Of a stretch of 60,019 nt of DNA, positions 22,817 through 30,847 are shown piece after piece. The stretch spans positions 1-60,019 of the forward strand of contig JBOFCO010000153.1 of the NCBI GenBank assembly GCA_051646105.1. The letters are read 5' to 3'. The notes beneath the pieces were generated by a model. It was given only the letters and a program-made list of their open reading frames with translations, did no database searches and had not been told where the DNA came from. The stretch is from JBOFCO01 sp051646105. GTDB taxonomy: Bacteria; Pseudomonadota; Alphaproteobacteria; Rhodobacterales; Rhodobacteraceae. Made by a program: the position numbers and the translations under genes. Numbering within the stretch: the first letter of the stretch is position 1; each line of letters starts with the position of its first letter.

Positions 22817-25783
22817 ATGACCGAACACTCCCCCACCGCCGCCTTTGCCGCCTCTTCCTTCATGGATGGCGCGAATGCCGATTACATCGACCAGCTTTAT
22901 GCCCGCTACGCCAGCGATCCGGCGGCGGTCGATGAAAGCTGGCGGGTGTTCTTTGCGTCACTGGGCGAAACCGAGGTGGAAGCAAAGCGCGCCGCCGAAG
23001 GGCCAAGCTGGGCACGCAGCGACTGGCCGGTAGGGCCAACCGATGACCTGACCGCTGCAATGACCGGGGAATGGCCGGTCATGCCCGCAAAAGAGGGCAA
23101 GGCTGCCGGGGCCAAGATCGCTGCGAAAGCCGCCGAAGTAGGCGTGCAGCTTTCCGACGAACAGATCAAGCGCGCCGTGCTGGACAGCATCCGCGCCATC
23201 ATGATCATCCGGGCCTATCGCATCCGGGGCCATCTGGTGGCCGATCTTGATCCACTGGGAATGCGCGACGCCACCCCCCACCCGGAGCTGGACCCGAAAT
23301 CCTACGGCTTCACCGATGCCGACATGGATCGCCCGATCTTCATCGACAATGTTCTGGGCCTGCAACACGCCAGCATGCGGCAGATCCTCGACATCGTGAA
23401 GCGCACCTATTGCGGCACTTTCGCCCTGCAGTACATGCATATTTCCGATCCGGAACAGGCGGCCTGGCTGAAAGAGCGGATCGAAGGATACGGCAAGGAA
23501 ATCGCATTTACCCGCGAAGGGCGGAAAGCGATCCTGAACAAGCTGGTCGAGGCGGAGGGGTATGAGAAGTTCCTGCATGTGAAATACATGGGAACCAAAC
23601 GTTTCGGTCTGGACGGCGGCGAAAGCCTGATCCCGGCGATGGAACAGATCATCAAGCGCGGCGGCGCGCTGGGGGTGAAGGACATCGTCATCGGCATGCC
23701 GCACCGGGGCCGTCTGTCGGTTCTGGCAAATGTGATGGGCAAACCTTACAGGGCGATCTTCCACGAATTCCAGGGCGGTTCCTACAAGCCCGAGGATGTC
23801 GATGGTTCGGGCGACGTGAAATATCACCTCGGCGCGTCCTCTGACCGTACCTTTGACGGCAACACCGTCCACCTGTCGCTGACCGCCAACCCCAGCCACC
23901 TGGAGGCGGTCGATCCCGTGGTTCTGGGCAAGGTGCGGGCCAAACAGGATCAGTTGAACGATACCGAAACCCGCAGTGCGGTACTGCCGATCCTGCTGCA
24001 TGGCGATGCTGCCTTTGCCGGTCAGGGTGTGGTCGCGGAATGCTTCGGCCTGTCGGGCCTGCGCGGTCACCGCACCGGCGGCACCATCCATATCGTGGTG
24101 AACAACCAGATCGGTTTCACCACCGCGCCGTCGTTCAGCCGCTCTTCCCCCTATCCAACCGACATCGCGCTGATGGTCGAAGCGCCGATCTTCCACGTCA
24201 ACGGTGATGATCCGGAAGCGGTGGTTCACGCCGCCAAGGTCGCGATCGAGTTCCGGCAGAAGTTCCACAAGGATGCCGTCATCGACATCTTCTGCTACCG
24301 CCGCTTCGGTCACAACGAAGGCGACGAGCCGATGTTCACCAACCCGGCGATGTATACCCAGATCAAGAAGCACAAGACGACGCTTCAGCTTTATACCGAA
24401 CGTCTGGTGGCCGACGGGCTGATCCCCGAGGGCGAGATCGAGGATATGAAGGCCGCCTTTCAGGCCAAGCTGAATGCCGAGATGGAGGCCGGAAAGAACT
24501 ACAAGCCCAACAAGGCCGACTGGCTGGATGGCCGCTGGTCGCATCTTGACCGCGAGGGAGAGGAATATCAGGCCGGGGCAACCTCGATCACGCCCGAGAC
24601 GATGGCAGAAGTCGGCGCGGCGCTGACCCGTGTGCCCGAAGGGTTCGACCTGCACAAGACGGTGGGTCGGCAACTGGAAGCCAAGGCCGAGATGTTCAAG
24701 TCGGGCAAGGGCTTTGACTGGGCCACCGCCGAGGCATTGGCCTTTGGCAGCCTGGTGACCGAAGGCTTCCCTGTGCGGCTGTCGGGTCAAGACTGCACGC
24801 GCGGCACGTTCAGTCAGCGCCATTCTGCCTTCATCGACCAGACGACAGAGGAACGCCATTATCCGCTGAACCACATTCGCGCGGGGCAGGCGAAGTATGA
24901 AGTCATCGACTCCATGCTGTCGGAATATGCGGTGCTGGGCTTCGAATACGGCTATTCGCTTTCGGAACCCAATGCTCTGGTGATGTGGGAGGCGCAGTTT
25001 GGCGATTTCGCCAATGGCGCGCAGATCATGTTCGACCAGTTCATCAACTCCGGCGAACGCAAGTGGCTGCGCATGTCCGGGCTCGTGATGTTGCTGCCGC
25101 ACGGGTTCGAAGGTCAGGGGCCGGAACATTCGTCTGCCCGTCTGGAACGCTTCCTGCAAAACTCGGCGGAAGACAACTGGATCGTCGCCAACTGCTCTAC
25201 CCCGGCGAACTACTTCCACATCCTGCGCCGCCAGATTCATCGCGGGTTCCGCAAGCCGCTGGTGCTGATGACGCCGAAATCGCTTCTGCGTCATCCGATG
25301 TGCATTTCGACGGCGGCGGATTTCACCACCGGCTCCAGCTTCCACCGCGTGTTGTGGGATGACGCGCAAAAGGGCAATTCGTCGACGAAGCTGAAAGCCG
25401 ATGCCAAGATCAAGCGTGTCGTGATCTCTTCGGGCAAGGTGTATTACGACCTGCTTGCCGAACGCGACAAGCGCGGCATCGACGATATCTATCTGCTGCG
25501 GCTGGAACAGTTCTATCCCTTCCCGGCACTGAGCCTTGTTCAGGAACTTGGCCGGTTCAAGCAGGCCGAAGTGATCTGGTGCCAGGAAGAACCGAAGAAC
25601 CAGGGCGGGTGGAGCTTTGTCGAGCCGAACCTGGAATGGGTGCTGGGCAAGATCGGGGCTAAGCATGGTCGGGCACGCTATGCGGGCCGCGCCGCCAGCG
25701 CCTCCCCCGCGACGGGTCTGGCCAGCCGTCACAAGGCTGAACAGGAAGCGCTGGTCAATGACGCGCTGACACTTGGGGGCTGA
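22817..25783 (+). CDS. sucA: 2-oxoglutarate dehydrogenase E1 component
   Basis: Thiamin-diphosphate enzyme that decarboxylates 2-oxoglutarate and passes the succinyl group to SucB. The 988-residue product has the N-terminal E2-binding segment FMDGANADYIDQLYARY. It also has GMPHRGRLSVLANVMGKP and the ThDP/Mg motif GDAAFAGQGVVAECF...VVNNQIGFTT (residues about 395-435). The C-terminal pyrimidine-binding part includes QFGDFANGAQIMFDQF and HGFEGQGPEHSSARLERF. Full length. Downstream is the Imm11-like gene, then sucB. Confidence 0.98.
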   Translation: MTEHSPTAAFAASSFMDGANADYIDQLYARYASDPAAVDESWRVFFASLGETEVEAKRAAEGPSWARSDWPVGPTDDLTAAMTGEWPVMPAKEGKAAGAKIAAKAAEVGVQLSDEQIKRAVLDSIRAIMIIRAYRIRGHLVADLDPLGMRDATPHPELDPKSYGFTDADMDRPIFIDNVLGLQHASMRQILDIVKRTYCGTFALQYMHISDPEQAAWLKERIEGYGKEIAFTREGRKAILNKLVEAEGYEKFLHVKYMGTKRFGLDGGESLIPAMEQIIKRGGALGVKDIVIGMPHRGRLSVLANVMGKPYRAIFHEFQGGSYKPEDVDGSGDVKYHLGASSDRTFDGNTVHLSLTANPSHLEAVDPVVLGKVRAKQDQLNDTETRSAVLPILLHGDAAFAGQGVVAECFGLSGLRGHRTGGTIHIVVNNQIGFTTAPSFSRSSPYPTDIALMVEAPIFHVNGDDPEAVVHAAKVAIEFRQKFHKDAVIDIFCYRRFGHNEGDEPMFTNPAMYTQIKKHKTTLQLYTERLVADGLIPEGEIEDMKAAFQAKLNAEMEAGKNYKPNKADWLDGRWSHLDREGEEYQAGATSITPETMAEVGAALTRVPEGFDLHKTVGRQLEAKAEMFKSGKGFDWATAEALAFGSLVTEGFPVRLSGQDCTRGTFSQRHSAFIDQTTEERHYPLNHIRAGQAKYEVIDSMLSEYAVLGFEYGYSLSEPNALVMWEAQFGDFANGAQIMFDQFINSGERKWLRMSGLVMLLPHGFEGQGPEHSSARLERFLQNSAEDNWIVANCSTPANYFHILRRQIHRGFRKPLVLMTPKSLLRHPMCISTAADFTTGSSFHRVLWDDAQKGNSSTKLKADAKIKRVVISSGKVYYDLLAERDKRGIDDIYLLRLEQFYPFPALSLVQELGRFKQAEVIWCQEEPKNQGGWSFVEPNLEWVLGKIGAKHGRARYAGRAASASPATGLASRHKAEQEALVNDALTLGG

Positions 25784-25858
25784 CGGGATGGTGCAATCCG
25801 TCGTCAATCAGGCCCCGTGGTCTTGGCTGGGTACCAGAACCGGTCCTTGGAGGGGGTA

Positions 25859-26506
25859 ATGGCTAAGGAAACAAAGGTCTACCTGTTCAAGACCGACACC
25901 ACGAAGTCCGGAAATCCGATCTTCGACGGAGACGTTTCGCGTAACGAGGTCGTGGCAAGTTTTTTTGAGCCGACATCCGGGCAATGGTGCGGGGATCGGC
26001 GGTCGCTTGAACACGGGGCGCTGGTTCCGAAGGCAATCCGCGAGGGATATGGCATCAAGACCCTGCCACACATCCTGAGCGGAGCTGTTGGCTGGGTTGC
26101 GGTCAGCGAGACGGTGCGCAGCATCCTCGAAACGCTTGAGCCTGGCGTCCATGCATTCACGGCGGAAATTCACGTCACCTACAAGGACGGTCGCCCCTCA
26201 GAACACCGCTACTTCGGCCTGGCTTGGGGTGCAGGCCTGACAGGCACCGTAAATGTCGAGCGCTCTCCCTGGTATCCCAGGGGGATCAATCCGGAACTGG
26301 CAAAGAACCCTTACTTCAAGGGTGTCCCCTTCTATTCCTGCGGGGTTGCAAACCTGCTGGCGATCAATGCCTCGGTCGTTGACGGGCACCATCTCTGGAG
26401 GGCTGTCGACTACTCCGACAGATGGTTCTGCTCCGAAGCTCTGCACGAGGCGTTCCGCAAGCACAAGATCCGACACCTCACCTTCTACGAACAAGGGCTG
26501 GTCTGA
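25859..26506 (+). CDS. Imm11/DUF1629-like protein inserted between sucA and sucB
   Basis: A 215-residue protein starting MAKETKVYLFKTDTTKSGNP, with GGAGGGGG upstream of the ATG at 25859. The pattern (VYLF, LVPKAIREGY, IKTLPHILSG, VVDGHHLWRAVDYSDRWFCS, SEALHEAFRKHKI) resembles the imm11/MXAN_0049 (DUF1629) family, members of which are listed as immunity proteins in polymorphic toxin systems. No toxin gene is next to it, so it would be an orphan, or the fold has another role. It interrupts the usual sucA-sucB pair. Family assignment is by recognition, not search. Confidence 0.65.
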   Translation: MAKETKVYLFKTDTTKSGNPIFDGDVSRNEVVASFFEPTSGQWCGDRRSLEHGALVPKAIREGYGIKTLPHILSGAVGWVAVSETVRSILETLEPGVHAFTAEIHVTYKDGRPSEHRYFGLAWGAGLTGTVNVERSPWYPRGINPELAKNPYFKGVPFYSCGVANLLAINASVVDGHHLWRAVDYSDRWFCSEALHEAFRKHKIRHLTFYEQGLV

Positions 26507-26577
26507 CATGGCCCAGCCCCCGAATAGCCGGACAGCCATGAAACCCGGCGCGACTTTTCCGCAAAAGGAAGCAAGGA

Positions 26578-28113
26578 ATGACTGACGTAGTGGTTCCAGC
26601 CCTTGGCGAATCCGTGTCCGAGGCGACGGTGGCCACCTGGTTCAAGAAACCGGGTGATCGTGTCGCCGTGGACGAAATGCTGTGCGAACTGGAAACCGAC
26701 AAGGTGACGGTCGAGGTGCCAAGCCCCGCTGCGGGAACGCTGGCCGAAATCGTCGCGGCCGAAGGAACCACGGTGGGCGTGAACGCGGTTCTCGCCCGGA
26801 TCAACGAAGGCGGCGACAGCCGCGCGAAATCAAAGAATGACACAACCGGGGGCGTGGATGCCCCCCAAGCCAAAGAGGGCAAAATGGTTGACGTGATGGT
26901 GCCGAGCCTCGGCGAAAGCGTGTCGGAAGCAACGGTTTCCACCTGGTTCAAGAAGGTGGGCGATACCGTCGCGCAGGACGAAATGCTGTGCGAACTGGAA
27001 ACCGACAAGGTGTCGGTGGAAGTGCCCAGCCCGGTTGCGGGCGTCCTGTCGGAAATCATCGCGCCGGAAGGCACGACTGTCGACGCCAAGGCGCGGCTGG
27101 CCATTGTGGCAGAGGGCGCATCCGCCCCCGCCAAGGCAGCAGAACCGAAAGCCGCCGCCGCTGCCGCCGTCGGCTCCCCCGGTGCGGGGCCGGAACAGCT
27201 GACCGCCCGCAAGGATGTCGAAAACGCGCCGTCTGCCAAGAAAGCGATGGCAGAGGCGGGGCTTTCCGCCGATCAGGTGACGGGATCGGGCCGCGATGGC
27301 CGCGTGATGAAGGAAGACGTGGCGAAAGCTGCTGCGGCCCCTGCGCCTGTGGCCGTTTCCGTGGCCGCTGCCCCGGTGTCCGCCCCCCGTGCGCCCGTCC
27401 CGGCAGAGGACGCCGCGCGCGAAGAACGGGTGAAAATGACAAGGCTCAGGGCCACCATCGCCCGCCGCCTGAAGGACGCGCAGAACACCGCCGCGATGCT
27501 GACCACCTATAACGAGGTGGACATGAAAGGCATCATGGACTTGCGCAATGCCTACAAGGACCAGTTCGAGAAGAAGCACGGCGTCAAGATGGGCTTCATG
27601 TCCTTCTTCGTGAAGGCCTGCTGCCATGCGTTGAAGGAAGTGCCCGAGGTGAACGCCGAAATCGACGGCGGCGATGTGGTTTACAAGCACTATGTCCACA
27701 TGGGCGTCGCGGTCGGCACGCCCTCGGGCCTTGTGGTGCCGGTGGTGCGCGATGCCGACCAGATGGGCTTTGCCGCGATTGAAAAGAAGATCGGCGAACT
27801 CGGCCTGCGTGCCCGTGACGGCAAGCTGAGCATGGCCGAAATGCAGGGCGGGTCCTTCACCATTTCCAACGGCGGCGTCTATGGCTCGCTGATGTCCTCT
27901 CCCATCCTGAACCCGCCGCAATCGGGTATCCTTGGGATGCACAAGATCCAGGATCGCCCCGTGGTGGTGAACGGCGAAATCGTCATCCGCCCGATGATGT
28001 ATCTGGCGCTGAGCTACGATCACCGGATCGTGGACGGCAAGGGGGCGGTGACGTTCCTTGTCCGGGTCAAGGAAGCGCTGGAGGATCCGCAAAGGTTGTT
28101 GCTGGATTTGTGA
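26578..28113 (+). CDS. sucB: 2-oxoglutarate dehydrogenase E2 (dihydrolipoyl succinyltransferase), two lipoyl domains
   Basis: Transfers the succinyl group to CoA as the core of the OGDH complex. The 511-residue product has two near-identical lipoyl domains (about 1-78 and 103-180), each with lipoyl-Lys in ETDKV(T/S)VEVPSP. An E3/E1-binding domain (NAPSAKKAMAEAGLSA...GSGRDGRVMKEDV) follows, then the catalytic domain ending SYDHRIVDGKGAVTFLV, with the active-site HxxxDG. Single-lipoyl SucB proteins are about 400-410 residues. An internal ATG at 26884 begins the second lipoyl domain with an SD-like GAGGGC and would give a 409-residue form. Confidence 0.97.
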   Translation: MTDVVVPALGESVSEATVATWFKKPGDRVAVDEMLCELETDKVTVEVPSPAAGTLAEIVAAEGTTVGVNAVLARINEGGDSRAKSKNDTTGGVDAPQAKEGKMVDVMVPSLGESVSEATVSTWFKKVGDTVAQDEMLCELETDKVSVEVPSPVAGVLSEIIAPEGTTVDAKARLAIVAEGASAPAKAAEPKAAAAAAVGSPGAGPEQLTARKDVENAPSAKKAMAEAGLSADQVTGSGRDGRVMKEDVAKAAAAPAPVAVSVAAAPVSAPRAPVPAEDAAREERVKMTRLRATIARRLKDAQNTAAMLTTYNEVDMKGIMDLRNAYKDQFEKKHGVKMGFMSFFVKACCHALKEVPEVNAEIDGGDVVYKHYVHMGVAVGTPSGLVVPVVRDADQMGFAAIEKKIGELGLRARDGKLSMAEMQGGSFTISNGGVYGSLMSSPILNPPQSGILGMHKIQDRPVVVNGEIVIRPMMYLALSYDHRIVDGKGAVTFLVRVKEALEDPQRLLLDL

Positions 28114-28119
28114 GGACCG

Positions 28120-28473
28120 ATGCAGGGCTGGCAAGAACTTCTTGGATTGATCCCACTCTTGTTGGTCGTCGGCGCCTTCGCGGTCTACGTGAGCCGGATT
28201 TACCAGCGCGTTAAGGCGACACGTATTCAGCTTGGTCGGCTATCCGTTACTTTCAGAAAGATGGAGAGTGAACTCGCTGCGATCCAAGATTCGCTCCTCG
28301 TAATAGCTCGACGCGATGAAGAGGCAGGAAATATCCTCAGAAAGATCAGAGACAGACGCAACAGAGACTTTCGGAGAATTGTGGCAGATGGCCCTAGCAC
28401 CGCGGAAATCCTTAGAGGCCTCGAGTTGCCCGACTTTGATGATGATAGTGCGTTTGGGCAGAAGACCGGATGA
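28120..28473 (+). CDS. small membrane-anchored coiled-coil protein
   Basis: A 117-residue protein, 6 bases after sucB. One N-terminal membrane segment (LLGLIPLLLVVGAFAVYVS) is followed by a charged helical region (KATRIQLGRLSVTFRKMESE, then IQDSLLVIARRDEEAGNI) likely to form a coiled coil. The tail is acidic. Codon use is less GC-biased than in sucB. Function unknown. Confidence 0.7.
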   Translation: MQGWQELLGLIPLLLVVGAFAVYVSRIYQRVKATRIQLGRLSVTFRKMESELAAIQDSLLVIARRDEEAGNILRKIRDRRNRDFRRIVADGPSTAEILRGLELPDFDDDSAFGQKTG

Positions 28474-28555
28474 AGCGGTTTGGTTTCGATTTTGACGAAA
28501 TTGACGATGATGAATGAGAATCTCGAACATATGATCCGAATTCACATCTGCGCAC

Positions 28556-28578
28556 CCCCTCCCCACAGAGGGGAGGGG
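28556..28578. repeat. GC-rich palindrome between genes
   Basis: CCCCTCCCC-ACAGA-GGGGAGGGG is a perfect 9-bp inverted repeat in a 192-base gap. No T-run follows, so it is more like an interspersed intergenic palindrome than a terminator. Confidence 0.6.
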
Positions 28579-28665
28579 AAGTGCTGGCCGTCTGGCCTTG
28601 CGCCAAACCCGTCGCATTCCCGGCCTGCGCACTGCCGTAACCCGACCTGAACCCGGAGACCGCCC

Positions 28666-28908
28666 ATGCACCTCCTCGCCACCATCGACACAAGCGGCTA
28701 CGACGCCTGGAAAACCGACTTCGACGCCCATGCCGAAGACCGCAGCCAAAGCGGCCTGAACCTCCTCCAGATGTGGCACGATGCCGATGCGCCCGCCCGC
28801 GTCGTGGCGCTGTTCGAGGTGGCTGATCGCGCGCGGGCCGACGGATGGGTCAAGCGGCAAGCCACCCTGCACGGCGGCATCACCGCAAGGTTCCTGAGGA
28901 CGGTATGA
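28666..28908 (+). CDS. small hypothetical protein
   Basis: An 80-residue protein starting MHLLATIDTSGYDAWKTDFD, with CCCGGAGA upstream of its ATG. FEVADRARADGWVKRQATL suggests a small dimeric alpha/beta-barrel-like fold, but I do not recognise a named family. Its stop codon overlaps the ATG of the GT2 gene (ATGA), so the two are coupled. Confidence 0.7.
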   Translation: MHLLATIDTSGYDAWKTDFDAHAEDRSQSGLNLLQMWHDADAPARVVALFEVADRARADGWVKRQATLHGGITARFLRTV

Positions 28909-29903
28909 CCCGAACACTCCGTGCCGTCGCCACCTGCATGCGGAACGAGGGGCTGATCCTTCTCGAATGGGTCGCCCATCACCGCAGCATCGGCTTCGAC
29001 CGGGTGTTTGTGGCCTCGAACAACTGCAACGACCTGACGGAAGCGATGCTGGACCGGCTGGAGGCGATGGGAGAGGTGATCCATATCCGCAACCAGCCCG
29101 GCCCCGGCGAAGCCCCGCAGGTGTCGGGCATGCGCGGCATCCTTGCCCACCCGGCCATGGCCGATGTCGAATGGCTGCTGCATATCGATGCCGACGAATT
29201 CCTGAACGTCTCGACAGGCGCGGGCAAGGTCGACGACATGCTGTCGGCTGTCGGCCCCTGTGATGCCATTGCACTTGCCTGGCGGATGTTTGGCAGCGCC
29301 GGGGAAACCGAATGGCGGTCGGGCAGCATCCTTGCCCGCCACACGCGGACGCAGGACCGGCACTTGCGGCGGATGCATTTCCACAAGTCGATGTTCCGTC
29401 CCGACCGCTTCGCCCGCGCCAGCGACCACATGCCCAAAGAGCCGCGCGCCGAGGATGTGGTGCTGCGCAACTCGGCAGGGGTCAAGATGCCGACCGACAT
29501 GCTGTTTCACCCGGACGGTTCGCGCCACCGAAGCGCGCCGTTCCGCATGATGACCTGGGAAAATGCCTGCGTGAACCATTACGCGATCCGGTCCCGCGAT
29601 GTGTTCCTGATGAAAAACATGCGCGGCGACGGCATGGGGATGGAGGCCCGGCAGAAGTATCATGTGAATTCGACCTTCTGGCGGAACGCCGAACAGAATG
29701 CGGTCGAGGATCACGGTATCCTGCGCCATCGGGCAGAGGTGGCAGCCCGTCTGGAACGCTACCGCGCCGATCCGGTGCTTTCCGCGCTGGAAAGCGGCGC
29801 GCAGGCGTGGTTTCAGGTGATGCGAGACCGGCTGCTGACCGCCGAACGGATCGCGGCGCTGACGCTTGCCGCTGCGGCGGAGGAGGACGGTGATGACGAC
29901 TGA
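28905..29903 (+). CDS. glycosyltransferase family 2-like protein
   Basis: A 332-residue protein starting MTRTLRAVATCMRNEGLILL. The pattern CMRNEGLILLEWVAHHRSIG, FVASNNCNDLTEAML and the metal-binding acidic motif LLHIDADEFLN is typical of DUF-type GT2 enzymes (glyco_tranf_2_4). Later HFHKSMFRPDRFAR and NHYAIRSRDVFLMKN are also conserved in these. The acceptor is unknown. It overlaps its neighbours on both sides, forming a compact block with the 80-residue protein and MAPEG gene. Confidence 0.85.
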   Translation: MTRTLRAVATCMRNEGLILLEWVAHHRSIGFDRVFVASNNCNDLTEAMLDRLEAMGEVIHIRNQPGPGEAPQVSGMRGILAHPAMADVEWLLHIDADEFLNVSTGAGKVDDMLSAVGPCDAIALAWRMFGSAGETEWRSGSILARHTRTQDRHLRRMHFHKSMFRPDRFARASDHMPKEPRAEDVVLRNSAGVKMPTDMLFHPDGSRHRSAPFRMMTWENACVNHYAIRSRDVFLMKNMRGDGMGMEARQKYHVNSTFWRNAEQNAVEDHGILRHRAEVAARLERYRADPVLSALESGAQAWFQVMRDRLLTAERIAALTLAAAAEEDGDDD

Positions 29904-30288
29904 ACTGACCGTACTGGCCCTTGCCGCACTGTTGCAGGCCGTGCAGGTGATCCTGTTCGCCACGCCGGCCAATCTGGAACTGGGCACAGGCTATACGTCA
30001 TCGCCACGCGACATGCCGCCACCAAAGCCGCTGTCGCGGATGACGGCGCGGCTACAACGCGCACTGTCGAACCATTATGAAGGCTTGATCCTGTTCACCA
30101 TAGCTGTTGTCGTGGTGACGCTGGGCGACCAGTCCAGCGCTGTAACCCGGCTCTGCGCCTGGGCCTATCTGGCGGCCCGTGTGGCCTATGTCCCGGCCTA
30201 TGCGCTGGGGTGGCGGCCCTGGCGGTCGGCAATCTGGGGCGTCGGCTTTGTTTCGACCCTGACCATGCTTGGAGCCAGTCTTACATGA
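29893..30288 (+). CDS. MAPEG-family membrane protein
   Basis: A 131-residue protein with four predicted membrane helices. The MAPEG signature region is RMTARLQRALSNHYEGLILF, and AARVAYVPAYALGWRPWRS is the conserved C-terminal helix. MAPEG proteins are membrane-bound glutathione-dependent or eicosanoid-type enzymes in other organisms; the bacterial role is unclear. Overlaps the GT2 gene by 11 bases and the next gene by 4. Confidence 0.85.
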   Translation: MTTELTVLALAALLQAVQVILFATPANLELGTGYTSSPRDMPPPKPLSRMTARLQRALSNHYEGLILFTIAVVVVTLGDQSSAVTRLCAWAYLAARVAYVPAYALGWRPWRSAIWGVGFVSTLTMLGASLT

Positions 30289-30785
30289 TGCGCCAATCTG
30301 TCCTTTTTTCCCTGATGCTGTGCCTGTCTGCGACACTGGCATCCGCGCAGGACGCGACCCAACCGGGAAATGCCGCCGTCATCGCCCCCGATCCGGCGGA
30401 AGGGATCGAGATCAACCTTGATCCTGGCGCCTATGTCATGCCCTACCGGCACTATGATCCGGAAACGAACGAAATCGTCGACGGTCCCGGTGAGGGAGAA
30501 GAAAAGCTTTGCATGCGCGTGATTGGCCCCGAGGAAGAAGGGCTTTCCATGCTGCATGTCAGTGGGAGCTACTTCCCGGAATGGAGCGATACCCCGATTG
30601 ATCCGGGCGCCATCGATACCTGGTTCAGCTCTGACAGCTATCTGGAAATGAACCCCGGCGCCGATCGGCTGACCCTGCTGAAGCTGATCTGGAAAAATGT
30701 CGAAAGCTGCCCGCCACCCGGAACCGCGGATGCCGACCCGGAAGCGGCCGATACAACCCAGCCGGTCGAACCCGAAAGCGAATAA
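30285..30785 (+). CDS. secreted hypothetical protein upstream of lpd
   Basis: A 166-residue protein with a Sec signal peptide (MMRQSVLFSLMLCLSATLASA, cleaved before QDATQ). The mature chain is acidic (APDPAEGIEINLDPG, VDGPGEGEEKLCMRVIGPEE) with two Cys (KLCMRV, VESCPPP) and an acidic, Pro-rich tail. No family recognised. Its ATG overlaps the MAPEG stop. Confidence 0.65.
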   Translation: MMRQSVLFSLMLCLSATLASAQDATQPGNAAVIAPDPAEGIEINLDPGAYVMPYRHYDPETNEIVDGPGEGEEKLCMRVIGPEEEGLSMLHVSGSYFPEWSDTPIDPGAIDTWFSSDSYLEMNPGADRLTLLKLIWKNVESCPPPGTADADPEAADTTQPVEPESE

Positions 30786-30847
30786 CTGCGGCTGCGGACC
30801 GGCCCGATGCCGCACCGTATCTGCCCAACCTCGAAGGACTATGGCCC

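Noticed and set aside
28470..28517. 15-codon acidic peptide frame overlapping the stop of the coiled-coil protein gene
   Set aside because: Too short to support without conservation or expression data, though the ATGA overlap is noted.
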